Shown piece by piece: positions 1-5,689 of a stretch of DNA of 5,689 nucleotides. Under the pieces are notes generated by a model that was not told where the DNA came from, searched no databases, and saw only the letters and a list, made by a program, of their open reading frames with translations. Numbering within the stretch: the stretch's first letter is position 1; every line of letters starts with the position of its first letter. This stretch comes from Lentimonas sp002292345 (GTDB lineage Bacteria > Verrucomicrobiota > Verrucomicrobiia > Opitutales > Coraliomargaritaceae), in the NCBI GenBank assembly GCA_964187655.1, contig CAXLMP010000009.1, forward strand, positions 1-5,689. Direction: 5' to 3'. The position numbers and the translations under genes are program-made.

Positions 1-1576
1 CGAGGGAAGCCGAAGATCCTGCCATGACCAGGCTTACTTCCGATTCCAGCACCGCGCCGATGCTCATGGAGTCTATGGAGACACTCCCGCCGCTATTGAT
101 GGTCAGCGAGCCGTCGAGAATTGTTAGTGCGGCGACGCTTTCCACGGCGCTATCGAGAATCACATCGAAGCCGTTGATAATCGCATCGTCCGGAGCGGCA
201 GGCACTCCGTTCGGATTCCAGGTCAATGGATTGGTCCACAGATTGTTGGAAACCGCAGTGACGGAGAAAGAGAAACCGGCGATGGCGGCGCCAGTGGTCA
301 AGCCGATGTCGGGGATTTCGCGGAAGGTCAACGAACCGCCATCGACCAGAGTGATACCGCTCAGTGCGTTCGTACCTGCCGAGCTCGATAGGTTTGGAAA
401 GTCGTTGTCGACGCTGCCGTTCGAGACTTCAATGTCCCCATTGTTTCCGTCCGCATGAGACCAATTGGTTAGGTTTAAAGCAACGCCCGCCGGCGCGGTC
501 AGGGTCCAAGTCAGGGTCTCCGGCGTCGAGCTCAAGTTGTCTGGGCCGTAATTCAAGCCATCGATCCGGTTCGAGTTTTCGCCCTGCACACCAATACCAC
601 CGCCGTCTAATTCAGTAATCGAAAGACCACCAGTGCCGCCGCTACGGCTTCCGATCAAACTGAAACTCTGGCCCAGTAATGCGGCATTACTGACAGAGCC
701 GGCTGAAGCATTATCCCATTCGGCCACCATGTTTTGAAAAGATGTGTTCGAGCCGTTGGTGGAGGCATCGAGCGAAACCACCCCCGCGCCATCGATGGCG
801 AAGTCTAGGGTAATCGTATCTGTGCCGCCGCCCGACGGGACCCAAGGAATGGTGCGGGAGTCCGTGGGATCTCCAAAGCCGGTGCCGCTATTAGCAAAGC
901 TCACCACCACATCTGTGGCAGTCGGCGCGGAGGTTACTAAATCAAATTGAAGACCACTGAGCTTGAAACCCTGGCCGCTGGTACTAACGCTTGATGCAAT
1001 ACTAAAGGTTTCGGCAACGCCTTGTGCCGAAACGTCGACTGTGCCGCTGCTGCCGGATGGTGAATAGGGCGTACTATTAAGCGCAATACCACCGTTTGTG
1101 AGTCCAGCGTAGTTGACACTCTGTAAGAGGAAATCGGCCCCTGGTGCTGTAACCGTTGCGGTAATGGTCTCGTTAACGCCATCCCCGTTTGCGTCGATGA
1201 TCTGGGCGTTGCCACCTTGGGACGCAAGACCGCTACCGGTATTGTCGATCCGTAAACTGCCAGAACCAGATTCCGAGAGCACAATCGAGAAGCTCTGGCC
1301 CCACATGTTGGGGTCGCTCACCGTGCCAACTGAACCGTCGAACTCATCGACGTAGGTGACCGGATCGGGATCGGCGCAGGAGGCATCCAGCGTCACATTG
1401 CCAGCACCATCGACCGTGAAGGCGAGCGTGATGTCCCCGGTGTTCTGTGCAGCACCAGCGGTGCCATTGCTATGGCTGAAATCGACGGTGACCTGAGCTT
1501 GAAGCACGATGGAGGACGCAAGCCAAACAACGGAAGCTAAAACTGGGAGACGACGAAACAAGGAAGGGAAATGCAT
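1..1576 (-). CDS. Large secreted Ser/Gly/Thr-rich repeat protein, 3' end outside window
   Basis: An open frame of 525 codons runs from the ATG at 1576 to the window edge without a stop. The N-terminus is a signal peptide: basic Arg8-Arg9, a hydrophobic stretch at residues 10-25 and probable cleavage after Ala27 (L-Q-A). The mature part is low in Lys and Cys and rich in Gly, Ser, Thr, Asn and Asp, as expected of an all-beta extracellular protein. Residues 47-213 and 252-439 are two divergent copies of one domain, sharing D-G-A-G-x-V-x-L-D-A-S and G-Q-S-F-S. From about residue 442, W-T-N-P-L-T-W followed by G-V-P, a D-D pair and short hydrophobic beta turns resembles the G8-like or autotransporter-type opening of a beta-solenoid. 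No catalytic motif is visible. No Shine-Dalgarno sequence precedes the ATG; it was chosen because it gives the signal peptide directly. It may be an adhesin, a surface protein or a C-terminally anchored (PEP-CTERM-like) protein; the part that would decide is missing. The reading frame is secure, the function unknown. Confidence 0.85.
   Translation of the reverse strand, partial: MHFPSLFRRLPVLASVVWLASSIVLQAQVTVDFSHSNGTAGAAQNTGDITLAFTVDGAGNVTLDASCADPDPVTYVDEFDGSVGTVSDPNMWGQSFSIVLSESGSGSLRIDNTGSGLASQGGNAQIIDANGDGVNETITATVTAPGADFLLQSVNYAGLTNGGIALNSTPYSPSGSSGTVDVSAQGVAETFSIASSVSTSGQGFKLSGLQFDLVTSAPTATDVVVSFANSGTGFGDPTDSRTIPWVPSGGGTDTITLDFAIDGAGVVSLDASTNGSNTSFQNMVAEWDNASAGSVSNAALLGQSFSLIGSRSGGTGGLSITELDGGGIGVQGENSNRIDGLNYGPDNLSSTPETLTWTLTAPAGVALNLTNWSHADGNNGDIEVSNGSVDNDFPNLSSSAGTNALSGITLVDGGSLTFREIPDIGLTTGAAIAGFSFSVTAVSNNLWTNPLTWNPNGVPAAPDDAIINGFDVILDSAVESVAALTILDGSLTINSGGSVSIDSMSIGAVLESEVSLVMAGSSASL
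260..823 (-). repeat. Protein-level tandem domain, copy B (residues 252-439)
   Basis: This is the second copy of the internal domain. It has I-T-L-D-F at 255-259, D-G-A-G at 262-265, L-D-A-S at 269-272, L-G-Q-S-F-S at 301-306, G-G-L-S-I at 316-320 and T-A-P-A-G at 360-364. Like copy A, it carries an acidic/aromatic E-F-D or E-W-D segment about 18-20 residues before G-Q-S-F-S. The pattern resembles a beta-sandwich of the lectin or carbohydrate-binding sort, but I cannot assign a family. Confidence 0.65.
938..1438 (-). repeat. Protein-level tandem domain, copy A (residues 47-213)
   Basis: This is the first copy of a domain of about 170-190 residues inside the secreted protein. Landmarks in order are I-T-L-A-F at 49-53, D-G-A-G at 56-59, L-D-A-S at 63-66, W-G-Q-S-F-S at 92-97, G-S-L-R-I at 106-110, T-A-P-G at 143-146 and F-K-L-S-G-L-Q-F at 204-211. 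Each except the last has a counterpart in copy B, in the same order and about 205-218 residues later. Similarity is at protein level only; the DNA copies are too diverged to recombine easily. Confidence 0.65.
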
Positions 1577-1827
1577 AGTGATAATTTTAGGGAGCGCCTT
1601 CGTGGGTATTGACGTGGGGGTCGGTGAAAATCGCGGCCAGCTCGTAGTGTGATGGCTCTGCCGATTAAATCTGGGAATTTTGAACTACTAACTGTCGAAC
1701 ATCTAAGTTTTGCAGAGAAAGGTCGCTCACGGCAAGATTAAACGTTTTCTTTTTAGCTTAAAATAGGTAAGTTTGCCTATTTTTTGATGAATGGCGACTG
1801 ACTGCTGCTGCGATCCAAACAATCGCC
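1577..1827. other. Intergenic region upstream of the secreted protein gene
   Basis: This 251-bp stretch lies between the sulfatase stop codon and the start of the secreted protein gene, and it has no credible gene on either strand. The sulfatase-proximal half is A/T-rich and holds the hairpin at 1760-1783. A smaller inverted repeat, GCGAT/ATCGC (1810-1814 and 1822-1826), directly follows the sulfatase stop. The promoter of the secreted protein gene must lie here if that gene is transcribed separately. I found a TTTAAT -10-like hexamer but no convincing -35 partner, so I call no promoter. The last 25 bases before the ATG contain no Shine-Dalgarno match. Confidence 0.6.
1760..1785. terminator. 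Candidate A/T-rich hairpin terminator after the sulfatase gene
   Basis: AAAATAGG (1760-1767) pairs with CCTATTTT (1776-1783). One G-T and one A-T pair extend the stem to 10 bp around a 4-base loop. It lies 42 bp past the sulfatase stop, where an end-of-operon terminator would be expected. The stem is A-rich on one side and T-rich on the other, so it could act in both directions. The longer T run (six bases, 1780-1785) is on the plus strand; in the minus direction only four T close the stem. The stem has few G-C pairs, so it may instead be an operator or a chance fold. Confidence 0.4.
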
Positions 1828-3279
1828 TTAATTTCGAGTTTTCGATTCTCGTTTTATCTGAGCAAGTTGTTCGCTAAGCTCTGCGACGCGCTCAGGGTAA
1901 TGCAACCAGAGGTTGTTCCGTTCGCCTGGATCGGCCTTTAAATTATACAGTTGTCCTGTAGCGCCATCGCTACTGCTGGCTGCTTCTTGGGAGAACCCGC
2001 CCGATCGGAGGCTGTCGATTAGTTTCCAGTCACCCGAACGAATCAACATCGTGTTGTTTGCCGCCATCACGATAGGGCCACGGATCGGGTCGTCCTCTGC
2101 TTGCTCTCCAACCAAGACAGGATAAACGCTAAAACTGTCGGCGCCTGCGTTTGCCGGTAATTCGGTATTTGTTATATCCGCGAAGGTGGCTAGTAGGTCC
2201 GTAAAGCAAATGGTCTGTGCGCTCGTCGAAGCAGCCTGTATGCAGCCTGGCCAACTGGCGATAAATGGCATCCGATGCCCGCCTTCCCATGCATCTCCCT
2301 TCATTCCGCGCAGAGGACCCGCGGAATCATGCCCGTATTTTGCTCGGTCTGCTGCATACCAAGTGGGACCGTTGTCGGAGGTGAAGATCACCAGAGTATC
2401 TTTAGTCATATCGGCGTCCTCCAGCGCGCTCAAAACTAGGCCTACATGCGCGTCGACCATGTGCATGAAGTCGCCGTACAGATCGACCCGCGTGCTACCC
2501 ACAAATTCCTTTGAGGGTAACCACGGCGTGTGCGGTGCCGGATAGGCTAGATAGAGCAAGAGGGGGCTGTCTGTTTTCGACGCTTTGTAGTCTCGGATCA
2601 CGCCAATGGCTTCTTCGGTGAAACGTGGAAGCACTTCATCTAGTTTTAAGTCGGGCGCAATCGCGCCGCCCCGCCAGAATTTGCCTTGGTTGCGGAACCA
2701 ATTCTCACTGTTGTTCGCCTCAATTGTTGAGGTCGGTGGCATCACTGCCCGCTCTCCACGAATGTAAAAATACGGCGGGATGTCGGTGGACGCACGGATG
2801 CCGAAGAAGCTCTCAAAACCACAGTCGATCGGGCCGCCTGCTAACACTCCAGTATAGTCGTCTTCGGCGTCCTGCTTAAATCCTAGATGCCATTTTCCGA
2901 CCATGGCGGTCTGGTAGCCTTGAGTTTTCAAAAAGGAGGCAATGGTGACCTCATCCGGTTTGATGACTGGTTCGGTCTGCCACTCAAAAGTCGTGCGAAA
3001 GGGGTAGCGCCCAGTCAGCAAGCCGTAGCGCGACACATGGCATAGAGGGCCCGGCGCGTGCGCGTCGGTGAAGCGCATCCCACTGGCTGCAAGCCTGTCG
3101 ATCTGTGGCGTTGGGATTTTGGACTCGGGGTTGAAGCAAGCCAAATCACCGTAGCCCATGTCATCCACAAGAATAATAATGATATTTGGATTCGTTGAAG
3201 CGAGTGCCCGAGGCGCCAGCACGCTAGCCACGATGGAAATCGCAGAGATGACGAGAAATGTGATACTGATACGTTTCAT
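1828..3279 (-). CDS. Exported S1-family sulfatase (arylsulfatase type)
   Basis: A 483-residue protein of full family length that hydrolyses sulfate esters, here probably on a polysaccharide in the periplasm or outside the cell. The signal peptide (K2-R3, hydrophobic 4-22, A-L-A ending at residue 27) implies Sec export. Sulfatase landmarks appear in order: metal-binding V-D-D-M-G-Y-G-D at 38-45 (Asp39, Asp40), the formylglycine site C80-H-V-S-R84 followed by L-L-T-G-R, G-K-W-H-L-G at 128-133 (Lys129, His131), P-H-T-P at 249-252 (His250), T-S-D-N-G at 300-304 (Asp302, Asn303) and G-M-K-G at 325-328 (Lys327). The C-terminus has the usual W-K-L-I and L-Y-N-L-x-x-D-P-G-E strands. Cys80 would be oxidised to formylglycine by a maturation enzyme not encoded here. 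The site has Val where Pro or Ala is normal. The gene starts 44 bp after the esterase stop, consistent with one transcript. The ATG at 3279 begins directly at the signal peptide but lacks a Shine-Dalgarno site. The exact substrate cannot be read from the sequence. Confidence 0.95.
   Translation of the reverse strand: MKRISITFLVISAISIVASVLAPRALASTNPNIIIILVDDMGYGDLACFNPESKIPTPQIDRLAASGMRFTDAHAPGPLCHVSRYGLLTGRYPFRTTFEWQTEPVIKPDEVTIASFLKTQGYQTAMVGKWHLGFKQDAEDDYTGVLAGGPIDCGFESFFGIRASTDIPPYFYIRGERAVMPPTSTIEANNSENWFRNQGKFWRGGAIAPDLKLDEVLPRFTEEAIGVIRDYKASKTDSPLLLYLAYPAPHTPWLPSKEFVGSTRVDLYGDFMHMVDAHVGLVLSALEDADMTKDTLVIFTSDNGPTWYAADRAKYGHDSAGPLRGMKGDAWEGGHRMPFIASWPGCIQAASTSAQTICFTDLLATFADITNTELPANAGADSFSVYPVLVGEQAEDDPIRGPIVMAANNTMLIRSGDWKLIDSLRSGGFSQEAASSSDGATGQLYNLKADPGERNNLWLHYPERVAELSEQLAQIKRESKTRN
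3028..3042 (-). other. Sulfatase formylglycine site with variant C-H-V-S-R motif
   Basis: These five codons encode Cys80 to Arg84 of the sulfatase. The family motif is C/S-x-P-S-R, with C-x-A-x-R also accepted, followed by x-x-L-L-T-G-R. Here the nucleophile Cys, the Ser and the Arg are kept and the L-L-T-G-R continuation is perfect, but the third position is Val. The Cys type can be matured by either the aerobic formylglycine-generating enzyme or the radical-SAM anSME system. Confidence 0.85.
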
Positions 3280-3323
3280 TTTTACAAAATGTCCGCGTGA
3301 TGCCCATGGGGTAGAGAGGCGAA
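3280..3323. other. Short esterase-sulfatase spacer
   Basis: These 44 bp separate the esterase stop codon (TAA) from the sulfatase ATG. They contain no promoter-like hexamer pair and no terminator, which supports co-transcription. An 8-bp palindrome CCCATGGG lies at 3303-3310. The ATG inside it is out of frame with the sulfatase. No Shine-Dalgarno match lies at a usable distance; a GGA about 15 bases before the start is the only purine cluster. Confidence 0.6.
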
Positions 3324-4373
3324 TTAGTATGGGTGTCTAACTCGACCCATGTTCTTGATCGTGAACTCGCGGTTGCCTTGGTGGAGTTCTTTAAGTGAAT
3401 GGCTAGTCGTCGTTTGGGCATCTGGCGAACGGAAACTATGATTGCCATTTTTCACTTCAATATAGACCACCTTCGCGCCGCGCTCGTCCGCCAGTCGCTT
3501 GAAGTAGCGGGCACCGCGTACCGATATGAGCGGATCTGCGCTGCCGTGAACCAGCAGGATAGCAGGAGAACTGCTTTGCAGCCAGAATTCAGGGCTGAGC
3601 ACGCGGGCAACTTGCTGGATCGGTGCCGCCGATTGTAACGAAGCAATGAATGCTGCGCGGGTATTGTTATTGATTAGATCTTCGGGAGGTGGCGACTTGG
3701 CACTCGTGCCGCCGAGAATCTTTTTCAGCGCCTGTGGCTTCGTCGTGATTGTGCCTAAACTATCTGCCTGTTCTGGGTTGAACAGGGTGGTTAGAGGAGC
3801 CTCGGCGACCACAGATACAAATCTGGGGGTAAAGCCTGCCAGTGAGGGGTCGCCGCGGAGCAAAGCTGCCTGATCGGGAACCAGCGCAACACTCAAAGCG
3901 AGGTGCCCGCCGGCGGAGTGGCCTCGCGTTGCAAAACGGTTAGGATCCAAGCCGTATGTTTCGGCGTGCTTGACCAGAAAGCGCGCAGCATCTTTGCAGT
4001 CGATCAAGCAATCGAGCGCCGAATTACCGTCTTTGGCTAAGCGGTAGGAAATGCAGGCGACGGCGATACCTACATCTGTGTATGATTTGAATGTAGTACG
4101 ATCCAGCACATAGCGCTCACCGCCCGACCATCCGCCGCCATGAATGAATAGCACGACTGGTGCACCCTCAGCGTAAAGGTTCTTTTCCGGGAGGATCAAA
4201 TCCATTGAGAGTTGCTCGAGGTCATCGAAGCCTGCCACCGTCTTATATTGCAGATCGCGGACTATGTTCGGATGTCCTGCGTAAATTTGATCAGCGCGTT
4301 CTTTCGCCGTCAGCGCAAAGACATTTCCGGCTGCCAACAGCATCAACGCTAGTATAAATTCTCTATTTTTCAT
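3324..4373 (-). CDS. Exported alpha/beta-hydrolase esterase (BD-FAE / carbohydrate esterase-like)
   Basis: A 349-residue serine esterase, probably removing acetyl or aromatic acyl groups from a polysaccharide. From the chosen ATG the N-terminus is a clean signal peptide: K2-N-R4, hydrophobic 6-19, cleavage after V-F-A20. Catalytic landmarks are the oxyanion motif H-G-G-G-W at 78-82, the nucleophile elbow G-H-S-A-G-G with Ser153, H-G-S-A-D-P with Asp280 and G-N-H-S-F with His312. Their order and spacing fit the BD-FAE/acetyl-xylan-esterase-like lipase group, so the enzyme looks active. About 35 residues follow the catalytic His. The frame is open to an ATG at 4424, but that start adds 17 residues in front of the signal peptide and coincides with the predicted transcription start, so the ATG at 4373 is preferred. 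Neither has a Shine-Dalgarno site. The sulfatase follows 44 bp downstream, and a pectate-lyase-like beta-helix gene ends 226 bp upstream. True substrate unknown. Confidence 0.92.
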   Translation of the reverse strand: MKNREFILALMLLAAGNVFALTAKERADQIYAGHPNIVRDLQYKTVAGFDDLEQLSMDLILPEKNLYAEGAPVVLFIHGGGWSGGERYVLDRTTFKSYTDVGIAVACISYRLAKDGNSALDCLIDCKDAARFLVKHAETYGLDPNRFATRGHSAGGHLALSVALVPDQAALLRGDPSLAGFTPRFVSVVAEAPLTTLFNPEQADSLGTITTKPQALKKILGGTSAKSPPPEDLINNNTRAAFIASLQSAAPIQQVARVLSPEFWLQSSSPAILLVHGSADPLISVRGARYFKRLADERGAKVVYIEVKNGNHSFRSPDAQTTTSHSLKELHQGNREFTIKNMGRVRHPY

Positions 4374-4427
4374 CGATGTTTTGTTGCTGCAAGGGACCAA
4401 AGTGACACCTGTGATATTTGTCATTCA

Positions 4428-4456
4428 TTTATCGATTCTTCAGGGGGATCAGTCAA
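4428..4456 (-). promoter_or_regulatory. Candidate sigma70-type promoter for esterase-sulfatase
   Basis: On the minus strand the -35 box TTGACT (4456-4451, five of six matches) and the -10 box GATAAA (4433-4428, four of six) are separated by exactly 17 bp. Transcription would begin near 4421, giving a leader of about 48 nt before the ATG at 4373. It would exclude or abut the alternative ATG at 4424, which supports the shorter esterase. It would drive the esterase and, through the short gap, the sulfatase. Confidence 0.5.
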
Positions 4457-4599
4457 TCGTATGCGGCGAGCACCTAGCGGTTTTTTAAACTGTGCACCCT
4501 TCACCATCGCGCTAAAGTTAGATGATAAGGTTTGCCAAATTAAGAAGCAAAATTTCACTACGATTCCTCAGCGTGTGCCGAAAGTTCCGTCAAGCACGC
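4457..4599. other. Intergenic region between beta-helix gene and esterase promoter
   Basis: No coding frame here looks real. Directly after the beta-helix stop there is a weak inverted repeat (GCGTG at 4571-4575 with CACGC at 4595-4599, loop about 19 bases) and no T tract on its downstream side, so no convincing terminator separates the beta-helix gene from the esterase; read-through is possible. The sequence CGATTCCTCAG at 4561-4571 recurs with one mismatch at 4433-4443 inside the promoter spacer. Confidence 0.5.
4522..4550 (-). promoter_or_regulatory. Weaker upstream candidate promoter
   Basis: On the minus strand TTGCTT (4550-4545, three of six -35 matches) and TATCAT (4527-4522, five of six -10 matches) are spaced by 17 bp. 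The surroundings are A/T-rich. If used, it would give a leader of about 140 nt before the esterase ATG at 4373, through the nearer promoter. This could be a second tandem promoter or chance in A/T-rich DNA. Confidence 0.3.
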
Positions 4600-5689
4600 C
4601 TAGTAGCGCTCAACAGAGAGGGCGGTGCTTTGATTGCCGTCAATGCGAAGTGCGCCTTGCGTGACGACGGATTCCAAAAGTACCTTGCCGCCTCTTTCCT
4701 GCACGTGGGCACCCTTGCCACTCAGGAAATTAAGGTTGCGTGCTTCGATTTTTCCGCCGTTCGCCAAAATACCATTTCCGTGTCGAGTGGCATGCAGGTT
4801 TTGAATTTTCAGAACGCCTCCATCGACGACGGCCAGATAGTCGGGATTGCCCCAAATTAAGCTGCCGATGAGCACGGTCGTCGCGTTGAACTCACTGCCC
4901 AGTTTAATCGCGACTTTGTTGGTGGTCGACATCGCAACGAGCTCGGAGTTGATCATCGTGATGTGTTCGCTGCCGGACTCGAAAAATACCCCGACTTTGC
5001 CACCATCAGTGCCATGACCATGGATGATGCAGTTGCGCGGGCTGCCGCCGCTTTCTTCGATAAAATGCATGCCGTACAGGCAGCCATAGACAAAATTTTG
5101 ATAGAAAAACTGATTCTCGGTATGGCCGACAATGAAGGCCACTAGTTCTTCTTTTTGATAGTCCCAGAGGGTCTCGAAGCGGGCAGGGGCAAACAGCGGA
5201 TTACCTCGTGCGGGTCTGCGCGCATAGTGTGGGTTGAATTGTACATTGCGGATCACCCCGTCGCGACTGCCGCCGCCCACCGCGATCCCCGTCTTAATCG
5301 GAGCGCCGGAGAGATAATCGACAAAGTGTTTGTCACAGCGGTAGCTCATCAGATCGAGGATCTTGTAGGCATTCGCGACGTTTACATTAATGATGTAGAG
5401 CTCACTGCCTTGGCCTTGTATGAGGAAGGGGGTCTGCTGCAAATTATTCATATCCTGGTCGGGATAATGAAAAGATAGCCCTCTCAGTCCACTTTGGGAC
5501 TGTAGGGTGATCGTGGGGGCCTCGGTGGTTGGATAGATGTGCAAAATGCTGCCACCGCCCATTGTATGGTGCGGCACATCATGTATCCCGCGCAACTCGA
5601 CGCCGCTAGGGACGTTCAAGTTGCCAGAAAGTGTGTAATTGCCTCCCGGCAAAAACACCGTGCCACCACCTTCTGAAGCGATCGTATCC
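4600..5689 (-). CDS. Right-handed parallel beta-helix protein (pectate-lyase superfamily-like), 5' end outside window
   Basis: The frame is open from the window edge to a TAG stop at 4600, giving 362 visible residues. The first ones, with G-G-G-T-V-F-L-P-G-G-N-Y at 7-18 then V-P-S-G-V-E-L-R-G, are the hallmark first coils of Pectate_lyase_3-type beta-helices (GH28/GH55-like fold), which normally follow an A-x-x-x-G-G-x segment at the mature N-terminus. Only a short N-terminal part, including any signal peptide, is therefore missing. A GTG at 5658 cuts into this conserved motif and is not the start. Later stretches repeat short beta strands with G, N and H turns, typical of solenoid rungs; N-C-I-I-H-G-H-G-T-D-G-G and the terminal G-G-K-I/G-G-K-V pairs are examples. 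Acidic residues suited to catalysis are present but I cannot pick out an active site, so it may be a lyase, a glycosidase or non-catalytic. It precedes a secreted esterase and sulfatase, which suggests a polysaccharide backbone as its target. Confidence 0.85.
   Translation of the reverse strand, partial: DTIASEGGGTVFLPGGNYTLSGNLNVPSGVELRGIHDVPHHTMGGGSILHIYPTTEAPTITLQSQSGLRGLSFHYPDQDMNNLQQTPFLIQGQGSELYIINVNVANAYKILDLMSYRCDKHFVDYLSGAPIKTGIAVGGGSRDGVIRNVQFNPHYARRPARGNPLFAPARFETLWDYQKEELVAFIVGHTENQFFYQNFVYGCLYGMHFIEESGGSPRNCIIHGHGTDGGKVGVFFESGSEHITMINSELVAMSTTNKVAIKLGSEFNATTVLIGSLIWGNPDYLAVVDGGVLKIQNLHATRHGNGILANGGKIEARNLNFLSGKGAHVQERGGKVLLESVVTQGALRIDGNQSTALSVERY

Noticed and set aside
24..1355. 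Several plus-strand open frames (24-458, 364-618, 744-950, 1113-1355) and a minus-strand frame at 937-1284
   Set aside because: They lie wholly inside the continuous 525-codon secreted-protein frame, their translations look unlike real proteins, and the main frame has a signal peptide and internal domain repeats.
1913..3340. Plus-strand frames opposite the sulfatase
   Set aside because: The sulfatase frame carries every family motif; the opposite frames are Ser/Arg/Cys-rich shadows without recognisable domains.
3329..3350. Inverted repeat ATGGGT/ACCCAT (6-bp stem, 10-base loop) near the esterase 3' end as a terminator
   Set aside because: It lies within coding sequence, the stem is short and no T tract follows; the close sulfatase spacing favours read-through.
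3224..3448. Minus-strand 74-codon frame bridging the esterase end and the sulfatase start
   Set aside because: It overlaps both real genes in another frame and has no signal or motif.
4374..4424. Extended esterase start at ATG 4424
   Set aside because: It would put 17 non-signal-like residues before a perfect signal peptide and coincides with the predicted transcription start.
4461..5478. Plus-strand frames at 4461-4664, 4522-4860, 4963-5145 and 5155-5478
   Set aside because: They are antisense to the beta-helix gene or extend from the gap into it; the minus frame has clear beta-helix motifs.
5656..5658. GTG at 5658 as the beta-helix gene start
   Set aside because: It falls inside the conserved G-G-G-T-V-x-L-P-G-G motif, and the frame continues to the window edge.
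1..5689. CRISPR array, tRNA, rRNA, insertion sequence or toxin-antitoxin module
   Set aside because: I saw no regularly spaced repeats, no tRNA-like arms, no terminal inverted repeats with a transposase, and no small paired genes.

Overview
The window holds four protein-coding genes. All lie on the minus strand and run from high to low coordinates. Two are cut by the window edges. I see no rRNA, tRNA, CRISPR array, insertion sequence or phage gene. The gene content (a periplasmic or secreted sulfatase, a secreted carbohydrate-esterase-like hydrolase, a beta-helix protein of the pectate-lyase kind and a Ser/Gly/Thr-rich secreted protein), the roughly mid-range G+C and the lack of Shine-Dalgarno sites suggest a polysaccharide-degrading marine bacterium of the Verrucomicrobiota/Planctomycetota group. 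Verrucomicrobiota of the Opitutae/Puniceicoccales type (Coraliomargarita- or Lentimonas-like) is my best guess. This is inference from gene style, not a database match.

Layout in transcription order: (1) 5689-4600, the C-terminal 362 residues of a right-handed parallel beta-helix protein whose start is outside the window. (2) A gap of 226 bp with two candidate promoters; the nearer one (-35 5/6, -10 4/6, 17-bp spacer) sits just upstream of the preferred esterase start. (3) 4373-3324, an exported alpha/beta-hydrolase esterase with an intact Ser-Asp-His triad and HGGGW oxyanion motif. (4) 3279-1828, an exported S1-family sulfatase, 44 bp behind the esterase and probably in the same transcript. 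(5) A 251-bp gap with one A/T-rich hairpin. (6) 1576-1, the first 525 residues of a large secreted protein with a signal peptide, two divergent tandem domain copies and the start of a G8-like/beta-solenoid segment; its C-terminus is outside the window.

The likely joint task is breakdown of a sulfated polysaccharide carrying acyl groups. The beta-helix protein would bind or cut the backbone, the esterase would remove acetyl or aromatic acyl groups, and the sulfatase would remove sulfate esters. All three look exported. The first 525 residues of the secreted repeat protein show no catalytic motif; it may be an adhesin, a surface protein or a non-catalytic binding partner, and it is probably a separate transcription unit.

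The main oddities are the sulfatase maturation motif (C-H-V-S-R instead of C-x-P/A-S-R), the absence of recognisable ribosome binding sites at all three visible starts, a start-site conflict in the esterase that a promoter helps resolve, and the internal domain duplication in the secreted protein. I see no clearly new system. This looks like part of a carbohydrate-degradation locus with some features worth checking.
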